This document shows positions 39,431 to 48,182 of a DNA stretch of 64,000 nt, in pieces. Position 1 is the stretch's first letter. The number at the start of each line of letters is the position of its first letter. A model generated the notes under the pieces. That model worked only from the letters and a program-made list of their open reading frames with translations. It was not told where the DNA came from and searched no databases. The translations under genes were made by a program, and so were the position numbers. This DNA comes from Paractinoplanes maris (GTDB taxonomy: Bacteria > Actinomycetota > Actinomycetes > Mycobacteriales > Micromonosporaceae): NCBI RefSeq assembly GCF_023544465.1, contig NZ_JALPVL010000014.1:62001-126000 (forward strand), written 5' to 3'.

Positions 39431-40764
39431 CCGGCACGCGCACCGCGCCGGTCACCGGGCGCCGCGCCGACCTGGTCGCCGCCGGTGCGTCCGTGGCGCT
39501 GGTGGTGCTCGCCGTTCTGGTGGGGGCGGCGCTCTATCTGGCCGGGCATCCGGTGCACGCCAGTTCGGCCCCGTTCACCGGCCGCTGGCTGCCCCACGCC
39601 GGACCCGGCACCCCGGCCGCGCTGGCCGTCGGAGTGCTGGTGGTCTGGCACGGCCCGCGGCTCGCGACCACCCTGTCGTGGCGCCGGTTGCTCGCCGTGG
39701 CCTACGCCGCGTCGGTGGCCTGGATCCTGGCCCTCGCCCTGATCGACGGCTGGCAGCGTGGCCTGGCCGGCCGGCTCACCACCAGCCACGAATACCTCAG
39801 CGAGGTCGGCGAGGTCACCGGCGTGCCGGCCCTGCTGCGCGGCTTCGCGGGCCGCATCGTCGACTTCCAGCCCGACTCCTGGACCACCCACGTCGCCGGG
39901 CATCCGCCGGGTGCCCTGCTGGTCTTCGCCGGTCTCGACCGGATCGGGCTCGGTGGCGGCGGCTGGGCCGCGATCGTCTGCGTCGCCGGCGGCGCCCTGT
40001 GCGCGGTGGCCGTGCCGGTGACCGTACGGGTGCTGGGCGACGAGGCCGCGGCCCGCGCCACGGTTCCGTTCCTGGTGCTGTTTCCCGGCGCGGTGTGGAT
40101 CGGGGCCTCGGCCGACGGCCTGTTCGCCGGGATCGCCGCGAGCGGGCTGGCTCTGCTCGCGGTCGCGCTGACCGGCCGCCGGGTGGTGGCCGCGGCCGGT
40201 GCGGGTCTGCTGCTGGGCGGGTGCCTCTATCTGTCGTACGGCTTGGTCCTGCTGGCCGTGCCCGCCGCGGCCGTGGTGCTCCTCGCGGCCCGGGTGCGCC
40301 CGATCCCCCGGCTGCCCCTCAGCGTGGCCACGATCGGGGTCGCGGCCGTCGTGGGGGCGTTCACCCTCGCCGGTTTCTGGTGGCTCGACGGCTACCACCT
40401 GGTCTCGATCCGCTATTACCAGGGCATCGCGAGCGTCCGCCCGTACGCGTACTGGGTCTGGGCCGACCTGGCCCTGCTGGCCGTCTGCGCCGGGCCGGCC
40501 GCCGCGGTGGTCCTGCGGCGGGCGGCCCGGCGACCGATCGGGCTCGGCCCGGCGGTGCTGCTGCCCGCCGCCGCCCTGCTGACCGTCCTGGCCGCCGACC
40601 TGTCCGGCTACAGCAAGGCCGAGGTGGAACGGATCTGGCTGCCGTTCGCCGTCTGGCTGATGGCCGGCGCGGGTCTGATCCCGGCGCCCGACCGGCGGTT
40701 CTGGCTGGCCGTCCAGGCCGTGGTGGCTCTGCTGATCAACCATCTGCTGCTGACCACCTGGTGA
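39427..40764 (+). CDS. Polytopic membrane protein, probable GT-C-type glycosyltransferase
   Basis: 445 aa with roughly ten to twelve hydrophobic helices. The first large loop carries SHEYLSEVGEVTGVPALLRG, VDFQPDSWTTHVAGHPPGAL, reminiscent of the acidic and HPP-containing loop of polyprenyl-sugar-dependent membrane transferases. A late loop has DLSGYSKAEVERIWLPF, a motif also seen in such proteins. GTG start overlaps the epimerase stop. Together with the GT2 and epimerase this suggests transfer of a lipid-linked sugar at the membrane, by inference. Confidence 0.75.
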   Translation: MTGTRTAPVTGRRADLVAAGASVALVVLAVLVGAALYLAGHPVHASSAPFTGRWLPHAGPGTPAALAVGVLVVWHGPRLATTLSWRRLLAVAYAASVAWILALALIDGWQRGLAGRLTTSHEYLSEVGEVTGVPALLRGFAGRIVDFQPDSWTTHVAGHPPGALLVFAGLDRIGLGGGGWAAIVCVAGGALCAVAVPVTVRVLGDEAAARATVPFLVLFPGAVWIGASADGLFAGIAASGLALLAVALTGRRVVAAAGAGLLLGGCLYLSYGLVLLAVPAAAVVLLAARVRPIPRLPLSVATIGVAAVVGAFTLAGFWWLDGYHLVSIRYYQGIASVRPYAYWVWADLALLAVCAGPAAAVVLRRAARRPIGLGPAVLLPAAALLTVLAADLSGYSKAEVERIWLPFAVWLMAGAGLIPAPDRRFWLAVQAVVALLINHLLLTTW

Positions 40765-40766
40765 CC

Positions 40767-40774
40767 GTAAGAAC
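40767..40774. promoter_or_regulatory. GTAAGAAC octamer upstream of the response-regulator gene
   Basis: Reverse complement of the GTTCTTAC found at 38316-38323. It sits 42 bp upstream of the -10 of the regulator gene. A possible autoregulatory site. Confidence 0.3.
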
Positions 40775-40815
40775 CTTGAAAGGTCCCGGGCCGTCGCGAT
40801 CCGCTCCCGCCTGGG

Positions 40816-40821
40816 TAGCGT
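40816..40821 (+). promoter_or_regulatory. -10 hexamer of a probable leaderless response-regulator transcript
   Basis: TAGCGT ends 6 nt before the GTG at 40828; no ribosome-binding site precedes the start. Confidence 0.45.
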
Positions 40822-40827
40822 CGTGCT

Positions 40828-41511
40828 GTGCCCCACGTGCTCGTCGTCGACGACGACCCGACCGTCAGCGACGTCGTCCGCCGCTATCTCGAACAGGACG
40901 GCTGCCGCGTCCGCCTCGCCGCCGACGGCCTGGCCGCCCTCGCCGCCGTCGCCGAGGACCGGCCCGACCTGGTGGTACTCGACCTGATGATGCCCGGCCT
41001 GGACGGCCTCGAGGTGTGCCGGCGGCTGCGGCACCGGCTGCCCGAGCTGCCGGTGGTGATGCTGACCGCCCTCGGTGACGAGGCCGACCGGGTGGTCGGT
41101 CTGGAGGTCGGCGCCGACGACTACGTCACCAAGCCGTTCTCCCCGCGCGAGCTCGTGCTGCGGGTCCGCTCGGTGCTGCGCCGCAGCCCACCCACGACCG
41201 GGACCGCCCTGCTGCGCGACGGCGAGCTCACCGCCGACACCGGGCGCCGGGTGGCCCGGATCGGTGACCGGCCGCTGGCGCTGACCGTCCGCGAGTTCGA
41301 CCTGCTGGTCTTCCTGCTGCGCCACCCGGCCCGCGCCTGGTCCCGGGCCGAGCTGCTGGAACAGGTGTGGGGCTGGCAGTTCGGCGACCAGTCGACCGTC
41401 ACCGTGCACGTCCGGCGGCTGCGCGAAAAGATCGAACAGGACCCGGCGGCGCCCCGGCGGATCGTCACCGCCTGGGGAGTCGGCTACCGCTACGAGCCCG
41501 GCCATGACTGA
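40828..41511 (+). CDS. OmpR/PhoB-family response regulator
   Basis: 227 aa. Receiver domain with VVDDDPTVSD, phospho-Asp in LVVLDLMMPGLDGLE, Thr in VVMLTALGDE and Lys in DDYVTKPFSPREL. The C-terminal winged helix contains LALTVREFDLLVFLLRHPAR, SRAELLEQVWGW and VTVHVRRLREKIEQDP. It overlaps the histidine kinase gene by 8 bp, forming a classical pair. Likely targets are the flanking glyco-operons that share the GTTCTTAC motif. Confidence 0.93.
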   Translation: MPHVLVVDDDPTVSDVVRRYLEQDGCRVRLAADGLAALAAVAEDRPDLVVLDLMMPGLDGLEVCRRLRHRLPELPVVMLTALGDEADRVVGLEVGADDYVTKPFSPRELVLRVRSVLRRSPPTTGTALLRDGELTADTGRRVARIGDRPLALTVREFDLLVFLLRHPARAWSRAELLEQVWGWQFGDQSTVTVHVRRLREKIEQDPAAPRRIVTAWGVGYRYEPGHD

Positions 41512-42520
41512 CCTGCTGCTGATCGCGGTCTACGCGTTGTGCGCCGGTGCCGTGGTCGGCGCGGTCGGACTGCTGGTGCTGCGCCGGCTCGGTGGGCGGT
41601 CGATCGCCGTCCACGTCGGGGTCCTGCTCGTCGTCACGGTCGCCGCCGTCGTGGCCGGGGTCGTCACGGTCGCCGAGGCCATGTTCCTGTCCGCCCACGA
41701 CCTGCAGGTCGTCGTGCTCACCGTGCTCGCGGCGGCCGTGGTCAGCCTGGCCGTCGGCATCACGTTCGGCCGCCGGCTGGCCGCCGCGGCCATGTGGTCG
41801 GCGCAGGCCCGCAAGCGGGAACGGCAGCTGGAGGCGGGACGCCGGGAACTGGTGGCCTGGGTCTCGCATGACCTGCGCACCCCGTTGGCCGGGCTGCGGG
41901 CCATGGCCGAGGCCCTCGAGGACGGCATCGTGGCCGAACCGGCCGCTGTCGCGGATTACCACCGCCGGATCCGGATCGAGACCGACCGGATGACCCACCT
42001 GGTGGACGACCTGTTCGAACTGTCCCGCATCAACGCGGGGGCGCTGCGGCTGGCCCTGGCCCAGGTCCCGCTGGGCGACGTCGTCTCCGAGGCCATCGCC
42101 GCCACCGCGCCGCTGGCCGCCCACCGGCGGATCCAGCTGGTCGCGGCCGAGTCCGGCTGGCCGGTCGTGCTGGGCAGCGAGCCGGAGCTCGGCCGGGTGG
42201 TGACCAACCTGCTGGTCAACTCGGTGCGTTACACCCCACCGGACGGCACGGTGCACATCGAGGCCGGCCACGACGACCGGGACGCCTGGCTGGCGGTCAC
42301 CGACACCTGCGGCGGGATCCCGGAGGCCGATCTGCCACGGGTGTTCGACGTGGCCTTCCGCGGCGAGCGGGCCCGCAGCCCGGCCCCGGCCGGCACCGCG
42401 GGCGGCGGGCTGGGCCTGGCCATCGTCCGCGGTCTGGTCGAGGCGCACGGCGGCCAGGTCGGCGTCGGGAACACGGGCTCCGGCTGCCGTTTCGTCGTCC
42501 GCCTGCCCAGCCGCTCCTGA
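41504..42520 (+). CDS. Two-helix membrane sensor histidine kinase
   Basis: 338 aa. Several N-terminal hydrophobic segments (residues 2-95) with little extracytoplasmic sequence suggest intramembrane sensing. HisKA: LVAWVSHDLRTPLAGLRAMA with the phospho-acceptor His. HATPase: N-box NLLVNSVRYTPPDG, VTDTCGGIPEADL in place of the usual DNG, and GGGLGLAIVRGLVEAHGG. Transcribed with the preceding regulator. The DTCGGI variant keeps the Asp but replaces Asn-Gly, a common variation in actinobacteria. Confidence 0.92.
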   Translation: MTDLLLIAVYALCAGAVVGAVGLLVLRRLGGRSIAVHVGVLLVVTVAAVVAGVVTVAEAMFLSAHDLQVVVLTVLAAAVVSLAVGITFGRRLAAAAMWSAQARKRERQLEAGRRELVAWVSHDLRTPLAGLRAMAEALEDGIVAEPAAVADYHRRIRIETDRMTHLVDDLFELSRINAGALRLALAQVPLGDVVSEAIAATAPLAAHRRIQLVAAESGWPVVLGSEPELGRVVTNLLVNSVRYTPPDGTVHIEAGHDDRDAWLAVTDTCGGIPEADLPRVFDVAFRGERARSPAPAGTAGGGLGLAIVRGLVEAHGGQVGVGNTGSGCRFVVRLPSRS

Positions 42521-42547
42521 AGCCCGTTGCCGGGCACCATGGAGCAC

Positions 42548-43174
42548 ATGAACGAGGCGGAGAGAGATACGCGGGCGGATCATGGCCCGACTCTGTTCTT
42601 GATGGTAGGTCTGCCCGGGTCGGGGAAGACCTTTCGAGCCCGGAAGCTGGCGGCCGAGCGGGGAGCCCTGCGGCTGACCCCCGATGAGTGGGCGCTCACC
42701 CTCTTCGGCCGGCAAGACCGTCATCAAGAGCCCGGCGGCAAACGGTGGCTGTTGGAGGGGAGACTCGTCGCCCTGGCCATCGACACCCTGCGCCTGCGGC
42801 TCAACGTCGTTCTCGACTTCGGATTCTGGTCGCGCGACGAACGCTCCGCCTTGCGCTGGATGGCCGCTTCGGTCGGAGCCACCTGCGAGATCGTGTACCT
42901 GCCGGTGGAACGCGACGTGCAGTGGAACCGGATCCAGGACCGCTGGAAACATACGCCGGAGCAGACCTTTCCCATGGCCGAGGCGGAACTCGACCCCTGG
43001 CGGGAGCAGTTCGAGATCCCCGGCGCGGACGAGCTCTCCGGTTCGCCTCCGCCCTCCCCGCCGCCCGGGGAGGAGAGCTGGTTCGACTGGGCTCAGCGGT
43101 TCTGGCCCTCCCTCGCGCAGAGCTTGAACGGGGAGCTGATCGGTCACTCGGGAGAACTGCGGGCTGCTGACTGA
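42548..43174 (+). CDS. P-loop kinase / AAA-family ATPase (zeta-toxin/chloramphenicol phosphotransferase-like)
   Basis: About 208 aa with a Walker A MVGLPGSGKTFRARKL near the N-terminus, TPDEWALTLFG, VVLDFGFWSRDERSALRWMA and a basic lid WNRIQDRWKHTPEQTFPM. It belongs to the small P-loop kinases that phosphorylate small molecules or nucleic-acid termini; the substrate is unknown. In-frame ATGs lie at 42527, 42539 and 42548, and none has a clear ribosome-binding site; I chose the last. Local GC is slightly lower than in its neighbours. It converges with the next gene, 4 bp between stops. Confidence 0.8.
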   Translation: MNEAERDTRADHGPTLFLMVGLPGSGKTFRARKLAAERGALRLTPDEWALTLFGRQDRHQEPGGKRWLLEGRLVALAIDTLRLRLNVVLDFGFWSRDERSALRWMAASVGATCEIVYLPVERDVQWNRIQDRWKHTPEQTFPMAEAELDPWREQFEIPGADELSGSPPPSPPPGEESWFDWAQRFWPSLAQSLNGELIGHSGELRAAD

Positions 43175-43178
43175 GCCG

Positions 43179-43577
43179 TCACGCTGCTGGGCCCGTGAAC
43201 GCGGCCCGGAGCCGGGCGATGGGCCAGCTGTCGCCGGGGCTCGCGGTCAGCAGGGCTTCGATGACCGGGCGCATCGGGCCGGGCCGGCCGCCGGTGGCCG
43301 CGAACAGCGTCGCGCCGAGCGAGATCAGGTCACCGGCCGGCGTTGCCACGCTGGATCGGCCGGCCGTGGTGACCGGGAACGTGGCGCGGCCGTCGGCGTG
43401 CAGCTCGACCGTGCCGGGGTGGACGTTGCCGTGGACGGCGCCGGACTCGTGCAGGGCCTCCAGCGCGTCGAGGAGCTGGACGGCGATGGCGCGGACCCGG
43501 CCGATCGGCAACGGGCCGTCCTCGCGGATCGTGTCGATCAGCCGGTGGGTGACCGGGGCGTCCAAGACAGCTCTCAT
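43179..43577 (-). CDS. Truncated Ser/Thr pseudokinase C-lobe fragment
   Basis: 132 aa. AIAVQLLDALEALHESGAVHGNVHPGTVELHADG aligns with the kinase helix E and catalytic loop, split here for clarity: QLLDALEALHESG then AVHGNVHPGTV. HRD is replaced by HGN, the Lys-containing N-lobe strand is missing and no DFG or APE is present, so no catalysis is expected. It may be a decayed kinase or a small binding module like the pseudokinase domain of MviN-type proteins. A longer frame begins at 43625 but adds no kinase sequence. Confidence 0.55.
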   Translation of the reverse strand: MRAVLDAPVTHRLIDTIREDGPLPIGRVRAIAVQLLDALEALHESGAVHGNVHPGTVELHADGRATFPVTTAGRSSVATPAGDLISLGATLFAATGGRPGPMRPVIEALLTASPGDSWPIARLRAAFTGPAA

Positions 43578-43641
43578 ACCACTGAGCATTGTCGCCGCCG
43601 GGCCTCGTGTCGTGGCTGCGAGCACCCAACCGCACTACCGG

Positions 43642-44259
43642 CTAGCCGGTATCCTCACCCCACCCGCCGAGCCGGGTGAGCACCTCGTCCACCGTGACCA
43701 CATCGGCATACTTCGCGCCCAGGTCGAAGAGGTTGGCGTCGTGCACCTCGGGAGTGCGGTCGCCGCAGGCATCGGCCGCCACCACCGGCCGGAAACCGTG
43801 CTGCAACGCGTCGGTGGCGCTGGCCCGCACGCACCCCGAGGTGGAGACGCCGCCGATGATCGTGGTGTCGACGCCACGGGCGGTCAGGGTGGCCGCCAGC
43901 GAGGTGCCGAAGAAGGCCGACGCGTACTGCTTCGTGACCACGACCTCGCCGGGGGCGGGCATCAGCTCGGGCACGAACTCGGCGACCTCGGCCCCGTCGA
44001 CCAGGGCGGCCAGGGCGGGCACCTTCCGCACGAAGAGGCCGCCGTCGCTGAGGTCGGGCGAGAAGCGTACGCGGGTGTGCAGCACCGGGATGCCGGCCGA
44101 CCGGGCCGCCGCGAGCAGAGCCGCGCACCCCGCCAGCGACTGCCGGGAGCCCAGGTCGAACGGGCTGCCCGGGGTGAAGTAGGCCCGCATCATGTCGATC
44201 AGGAGCAGAGCCGGGCGGCGCCCCCAGCCGAGGGCGCCGCCGAACGGGGTCACCGTCAC
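43642..44259 (-). CDS. Isochorismatase-family hydrolase (N-carbamoylsarcosine amidase-like)
   Basis: 205 aa. PALLLIDMMRAYFTPGSPFD contributes the catalytic Asp, VVTKQYASAFFGTSLA the Lys, and IIGGVSTSGCVRASATDALQ the nucleophile Cys of the Asp-Lys-Cys triad. It is close to N-carbamoylsarcosine amidohydrolase. The GTG at 44259 overlaps the hydantoinase B stop as GTGA, so the amidase is coupled to a hydantoinase, the order of the creatinine/N-methylhydantoin pathway. Other carbamoyl substrates are possible. Confidence 0.85.
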   Translation of the reverse strand: MTVTPFGGALGWGRRPALLLIDMMRAYFTPGSPFDLGSRQSLAGCAALLAAARSAGIPVLHTRVRFSPDLSDGGLFVRKVPALAALVDGAEVAEFVPELMPAPGEVVVTKQYASAFFGTSLAATLTARGVDTTIIGGVSTSGCVRASATDALQHGFRPVVAADACGDRTPEVHDANLFDLGAKYADVVTVDEVLTRLGGWGEDTG

Positions 44260-46127
44260 GTCCACACCGGCTTGCGCGGAGCGGGCAGACCGGTCTCCTC
44301 CTCGCACCGGGCCAGGATGTCCTCCATCGAGCCGCCCATGTCGAACACGGGCAGCTCGCCGGGCCGGGCCGCCCGCATCGAGCGGCGGAGTTCCTCGGTC
44401 GCCGGCTCGTCGACCCCGTCGTCGCCGGTCACCACCACACCGTACGACCGGGCGCCCTCAGCCGTGACCAGTCCGCGCCGGACCTCCAGGGCGACCAGGC
44501 CGGGGTCCCGCTCGAGCGGGTCGCCCCACCCGCCGCCGCCCCAGGTGACGAAGTGCAGCACGTCGCCCGGGCGCACCGGCACGTCGTGACACTTGCTGGG
44601 CAGCACCTCGTGCGAGCCGTCGGCCCGGTCGAGCCACTTCGTGCCCCGGGCCCCGGGCGCGCCGCCGTTGACGCCCCACGGGTACATCAGCCACCGGTCG
44701 TCGTGGATGGCGATCGTGCCCGGTTCGAGGAACCGGTAGGCCACATCGACGCCGTTGCCGCCGCGGTGCAGCCCCGCACCGCCGGTGTCGGCCACCGTCT
44801 CCCACTGCTCGATACGCAGCGGGTAGTACGACTCGAGGAACTCGCACGGGATGTTGACGAAGCTCGGCCACAACGAGTGCCCGTCGGGGCCGTCGCCCAG
44901 CGGCCGTCCCGGGATGCCGCCGAACCCGATCGAGTAGAGCTGGAACCACTCCCCCTTGCGGTCGCCGCCGGAGTAGTTCCCGGAATACATGAAATGCGGC
45001 GACGACGAGAAGCCGGCCGCGTTGAGCAGCGCCGGGTTGGTCTGCCCGAGCAGGCCACCGAAGAGGTCGAAGACCCGGCCGATGCCGTGGTTGCGGGCGT
45101 TGAGCGCGGCCGGGTGCTTGGGCTTCCAGTACGAGCCGTCCGGGATCGTCACGTCGACCAGCGGATAGAAGCCGTCGTTCCAGAGGATCTGCGGATCGGC
45201 CACGGTGATCATGTAGATCCCGAAGAACATCCGGGCCAGGTTCTCGTTCAGGTAGTAGTTGACCGGGCCGATGGCCTGCGGTGACGAGCCGCTGAAGTCC
45301 AGGTGCACACGCTCGCCGGTGCGGGTCAGGGACAACTTCAACTCGTACGGCCCGTAGCCGACGCCGTCGTCACAGATGTAGTCGGTGAACGAGAGGGTCC
45401 GGCCCTCCTCGAACACCACTTGCAGCAACGTCTTCATCGCGTCGTAGTTGCGCTGCAGCAGGGCGTCCAGGGCCGAGAGGTAGGTCTCGACGCCGAACCG
45501 GGCGCACATCTCCCGCACCCGGCGGGCGGCCGTCCGGCAGGCCGCGACCAGTCCGTTGAGGTCGGCCCTGTTCCAGTCGGGCACCCGCACCTGGTTGAGG
45601 ATGATGCGCAGCGCGTCCTCGTTGATCTGGCCGCCGGCGTAGAGCTTGAAGGGCGGGATGACCACACCCTCCTCGAAGATCGTCCGGGCGTCGGTCGGCA
45701 TCGAGGACGGCGTCTTGCCGCCGACGTCGGACATGTGCCCGAACATCGACGACCAGCCGACGACCCGGCCGTCGACGAAGATCGGGAGGACGACCAGCCA
45801 GTCGTTGGCGTGGCTGATCGCGGCGCCGCACGAGTAGGGGTCGGAGGTGAGCAGGACGTCGCCCTCGCGGATGTCCCCCTCGAACCCGGCCAGGAAATCG
45901 GGGATGGAAAGCCCGAACTGGCCCACCACCATCTTGCCGTCCGGGTCGGCGATGAGCGGGAACTCGTCGTGCTGCTCCCGGATGCCGGGCGACAACGCCG
46001 TGCGGAAGAGCACCTCGTCCATCTCGTAGCGGGCGTTGCGCAGGCCGTTCTCGACCAGGTCGAGGGTGATCGGGTCGACGTCGGTGCGGGTGATCGGCCC
46101 GGTGGCCGTCTCCACGAGGGTCGCCAT
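44256..46127 (-). CDS. Hydantoinase B / oxoprolinase-type subunit
   Basis: 623 aa. It begins ITLDLVENGLRNARYEMDEV and contains EQHDEFPLIADPDGKMVVGQ, LLTSDPYSCGAAISHANDW, VHLDFSGSSPQAIGPVNYY, DTGGAGLHRGGNG and TWGGGGWGDPLERDP, the standard HyuB motif series, full length. With HyuA it forms an ATP-dependent amidohydrolase (N-methylhydantoinase, oxoprolinase) or acetone-carboxylase-like complex. The ATG has AAGGAGG upstream and starts one base after the hyuA stop. Confidence 0.92.
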   Translation of the reverse strand: MATLVETATGPITRTDVDPITLDLVENGLRNARYEMDEVLFRTALSPGIREQHDEFPLIADPDGKMVVGQFGLSIPDFLAGFEGDIREGDVLLTSDPYSCGAAISHANDWLVVLPIFVDGRVVGWSSMFGHMSDVGGKTPSSMPTDARTIFEEGVVIPPFKLYAGGQINEDALRIILNQVRVPDWNRADLNGLVAACRTAARRVREMCARFGVETYLSALDALLQRNYDAMKTLLQVVFEEGRTLSFTDYICDDGVGYGPYELKLSLTRTGERVHLDFSGSSPQAIGPVNYYLNENLARMFFGIYMITVADPQILWNDGFYPLVDVTIPDGSYWKPKHPAALNARNHGIGRVFDLFGGLLGQTNPALLNAAGFSSSPHFMYSGNYSGGDRKGEWFQLYSIGFGGIPGRPLGDGPDGHSLWPSFVNIPCEFLESYYPLRIEQWETVADTGGAGLHRGGNGVDVAYRFLEPGTIAIHDDRWLMYPWGVNGGAPGARGTKWLDRADGSHEVLPSKCHDVPVRPGDVLHFVTWGGGGWGDPLERDPGLVALEVRRGLVTAEGARSYGVVVTGDDGVDEPATEELRRSMRAARPGELPVFDMGGSMEDILARCEEETGLPAPRKPVWT

Positions 46128-46128
46128 C

Positions 46129-48174
46129 TCAGGCCTCCTTGGCCGGGGTGATGAGCAGGCTGCCGCTGGGGTCGGTGGTGGCGATGTGGCCGGGCAAAAC
46201 GAGGGTCGTCGAGTCCATCTCGGTGACGATGGCCGGGCCGGTGACCACGTGGCCCGCCCGCAGCCCGAGCCGGTCGAACAACGCGGCCTCCACGAACTCG
46301 CCGTCGACGTAGACGCGGGTGTGCCCGGAGCTTTCCGGATCCGCGCTGCCGGCGGCGTCCAGCCGGATCGGCGCGACCCGGGGCCGGTCCCCGGTGACGG
46401 TCGCCCGCGCGTTCACCAGCTCGTGGTCGACCGGCAGGGTGAACGAGAACAGGCGCTCGTGCTCGGCGTCGAACTTCGCGGCCAGCCCCTTGGGCCCGTC
46501 CGCCAGGTCGAAGGCGATCGGCAGCTCGTTGCCCTGCCCGACGAACCGGACGTCGGCCGAATAGGTGATGGTCTGCCGGTCGGCCGGCACACCCTGCTCG
46601 ACCAGGCGGCGGCCCGCGGCCTCGGCCAGCTCACCGAAGACCGACGCGAACTCGGTGGCCGGCAGGTCGCCCAGCTTGCGCAGCACGGTCCGCGCGGACT
46701 CGTCGCGGGCCGAGGTCGTCGCGTCGCCGAGCGCGCACAGCACCCCGGGCGACGGCGGCACGATCACCGGCCACGCCCCGGTCAGCTTCCCGAGCGCGTT
46801 GGCGTGCAACGGCCCGGCCCCGCCGAACGCGACGAGCGCGAAGTCCCGCGGGTCGAACCCCTGCTGCACGCTGACCAGCCGCAGCCCGCCGAGCATGTTC
46901 TCGTTGACGATGTCGATGATCCCGGCCGCGGCCGCCTCGGCGCTCTCCAGCCCCATCGCGTCCGCGACCGCCTGCACCGCCGTGCGGGCCGCCTCGCGGT
47001 CCAGGGTGATCTCGCCACCGGCCAGTGTGGACGGCAGATAGCCGAGCACCACGTTGGCGTCGGTCACCGTGGGCTCGGTTCCCCCTTTCCCGTACGCGGC
47101 GGGGCCCGGCTCCGCCCCGGCCGACTGCGGCCCCACGCGCAGCGCCCGGGTCAGCTGCGGAACGTGGGCGATCGACCCACCACCGGCGCCGACCGTGCGG
47201 ACGTCGACCGCGGAAGCCCGGACCGTGAGGTCGCCGACCTTGGTCTCGCGCCCGATCCGGGCCTGCGCGTTCTGCACGAGCGCGACATCGGTCGAGGTGC
47301 CGCCCATGTCGAAGGTCAGCAGCTCGGTGTGCCCGGACTGCTCGGCGACCCAGACCGCGCCGGTCACGCCGCCGGCCGGGCCGGAGAGCAGCATCGTGAC
47401 CGGGGCCGCGATCGCCGCGCCGGCCGCCGACAGACCGCCGTCGCTGCGCAGGATCGACAGCTCGGCCGGCACACCCTCGGCGGCCAGCTGGGCCGTCAGG
47501 TTGGTGACGTACCGGGCCACCTGCGGCTGGACGTAGCCGTTGGCCACCGTGGTCAGCGCGCGCTCGTACTCCCGCATCTCGGGCAGCACGACGCTGGACA
47601 GCGACACCTCGACGCCGGGGAGCTCCTCGGCCGCCAGCTCGGCGATCCGGCGCTCGTGGGCGTCGTTGGCGAACGCGTTGATCAGCGAGACGGCGAGCGC
47701 CTCGACCCCGTTGCCGCGCAGCTTACGCAGGGCGACGCGGGTCGCCTCCTCGTCGAGCTCGGTGACGACGGTGCCGTCGGTGGCCACCCGCTCGGGCACC
47801 TCGACGGTGTTCTCCAGCGCGGCCAGCGGCTCCGGCTTGGGCCAGATGATCCAGCCGGCCAGGCCGCCGGGCACGAACGAGCGGGCGATCTGCAGCACCT
47901 GCCGGAAGCCCTTGGTGGTGACCAGGCCGACGGTCGCGCCCTTGCCCTCCAGGATGGCGTTGGTCGCGACGGTGGTGCCGTGCAGCACGTGCGCCACCTC
48001 GGCCCGGTCGATGCCGGCCTCGGCGCACACCTTGTCGATGCCGTTCAGGACGCCCACGGACTGATCGCTCGGCGTCGAGGCGGTCTTGGCCCGCCAGGTG
48101 ATTCCGGAATCCTCGTCGACCAGCAGCACGTCGGTGAACGTGCCGCCCACATCCACACCGAGCCGATATGACAT
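46129..48174 (-). CDS. Hydantoinase A / oxoprolinase-type ATPase subunit
   Basis: 681 aa. RLGVDVGGTFTDVLLVDEDS at the N-terminus is the phosphate-1 loop of the actin-like ATPase fold, followed by VLHGTTVATNAILEGKGA, LLSGPAGGVTGA, LLTFDMGGTSTDVALV, VGAGGGSIAHV and VAFGGAGPLHANAL. The length is that of the HyuA family. AAGGAG precedes the ATG at 48174, inside the end of the CoA-transferase gene. ATP hydrolysis by this subunit activates the substrate for HyuB. Confidence 0.93.
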   Translation of the reverse strand: MSYRLGVDVGGTFTDVLLVDEDSGITWRAKTASTPSDQSVGVLNGIDKVCAEAGIDRAEVAHVLHGTTVATNAILEGKGATVGLVTTKGFRQVLQIARSFVPGGLAGWIIWPKPEPLAALENTVEVPERVATDGTVVTELDEEATRVALRKLRGNGVEALAVSLINAFANDAHERRIAELAAEELPGVEVSLSSVVLPEMREYERALTTVANGYVQPQVARYVTNLTAQLAAEGVPAELSILRSDGGLSAAGAAIAAPVTMLLSGPAGGVTGAVWVAEQSGHTELLTFDMGGTSTDVALVQNAQARIGRETKVGDLTVRASAVDVRTVGAGGGSIAHVPQLTRALRVGPQSAGAEPGPAAYGKGGTEPTVTDANVVLGYLPSTLAGGEITLDREAARTAVQAVADAMGLESAEAAAAGIIDIVNENMLGGLRLVSVQQGFDPRDFALVAFGGAGPLHANALGKLTGAWPVIVPPSPGVLCALGDATTSARDESARTVLRKLGDLPATEFASVFGELAEAAGRRLVEQGVPADRQTITYSADVRFVGQGNELPIAFDLADGPKGLAAKFDAEHERLFSFTLPVDHELVNARATVTGDRPRVAPIRLDAAGSADPESSGHTRVYVDGEFVEAALFDRLGLRAGHVVTGPAIVTEMDSTTLVLPGHIATTDPSGSLLITPAKEA

Positions 48175-48182
48175 CGCTCTCC

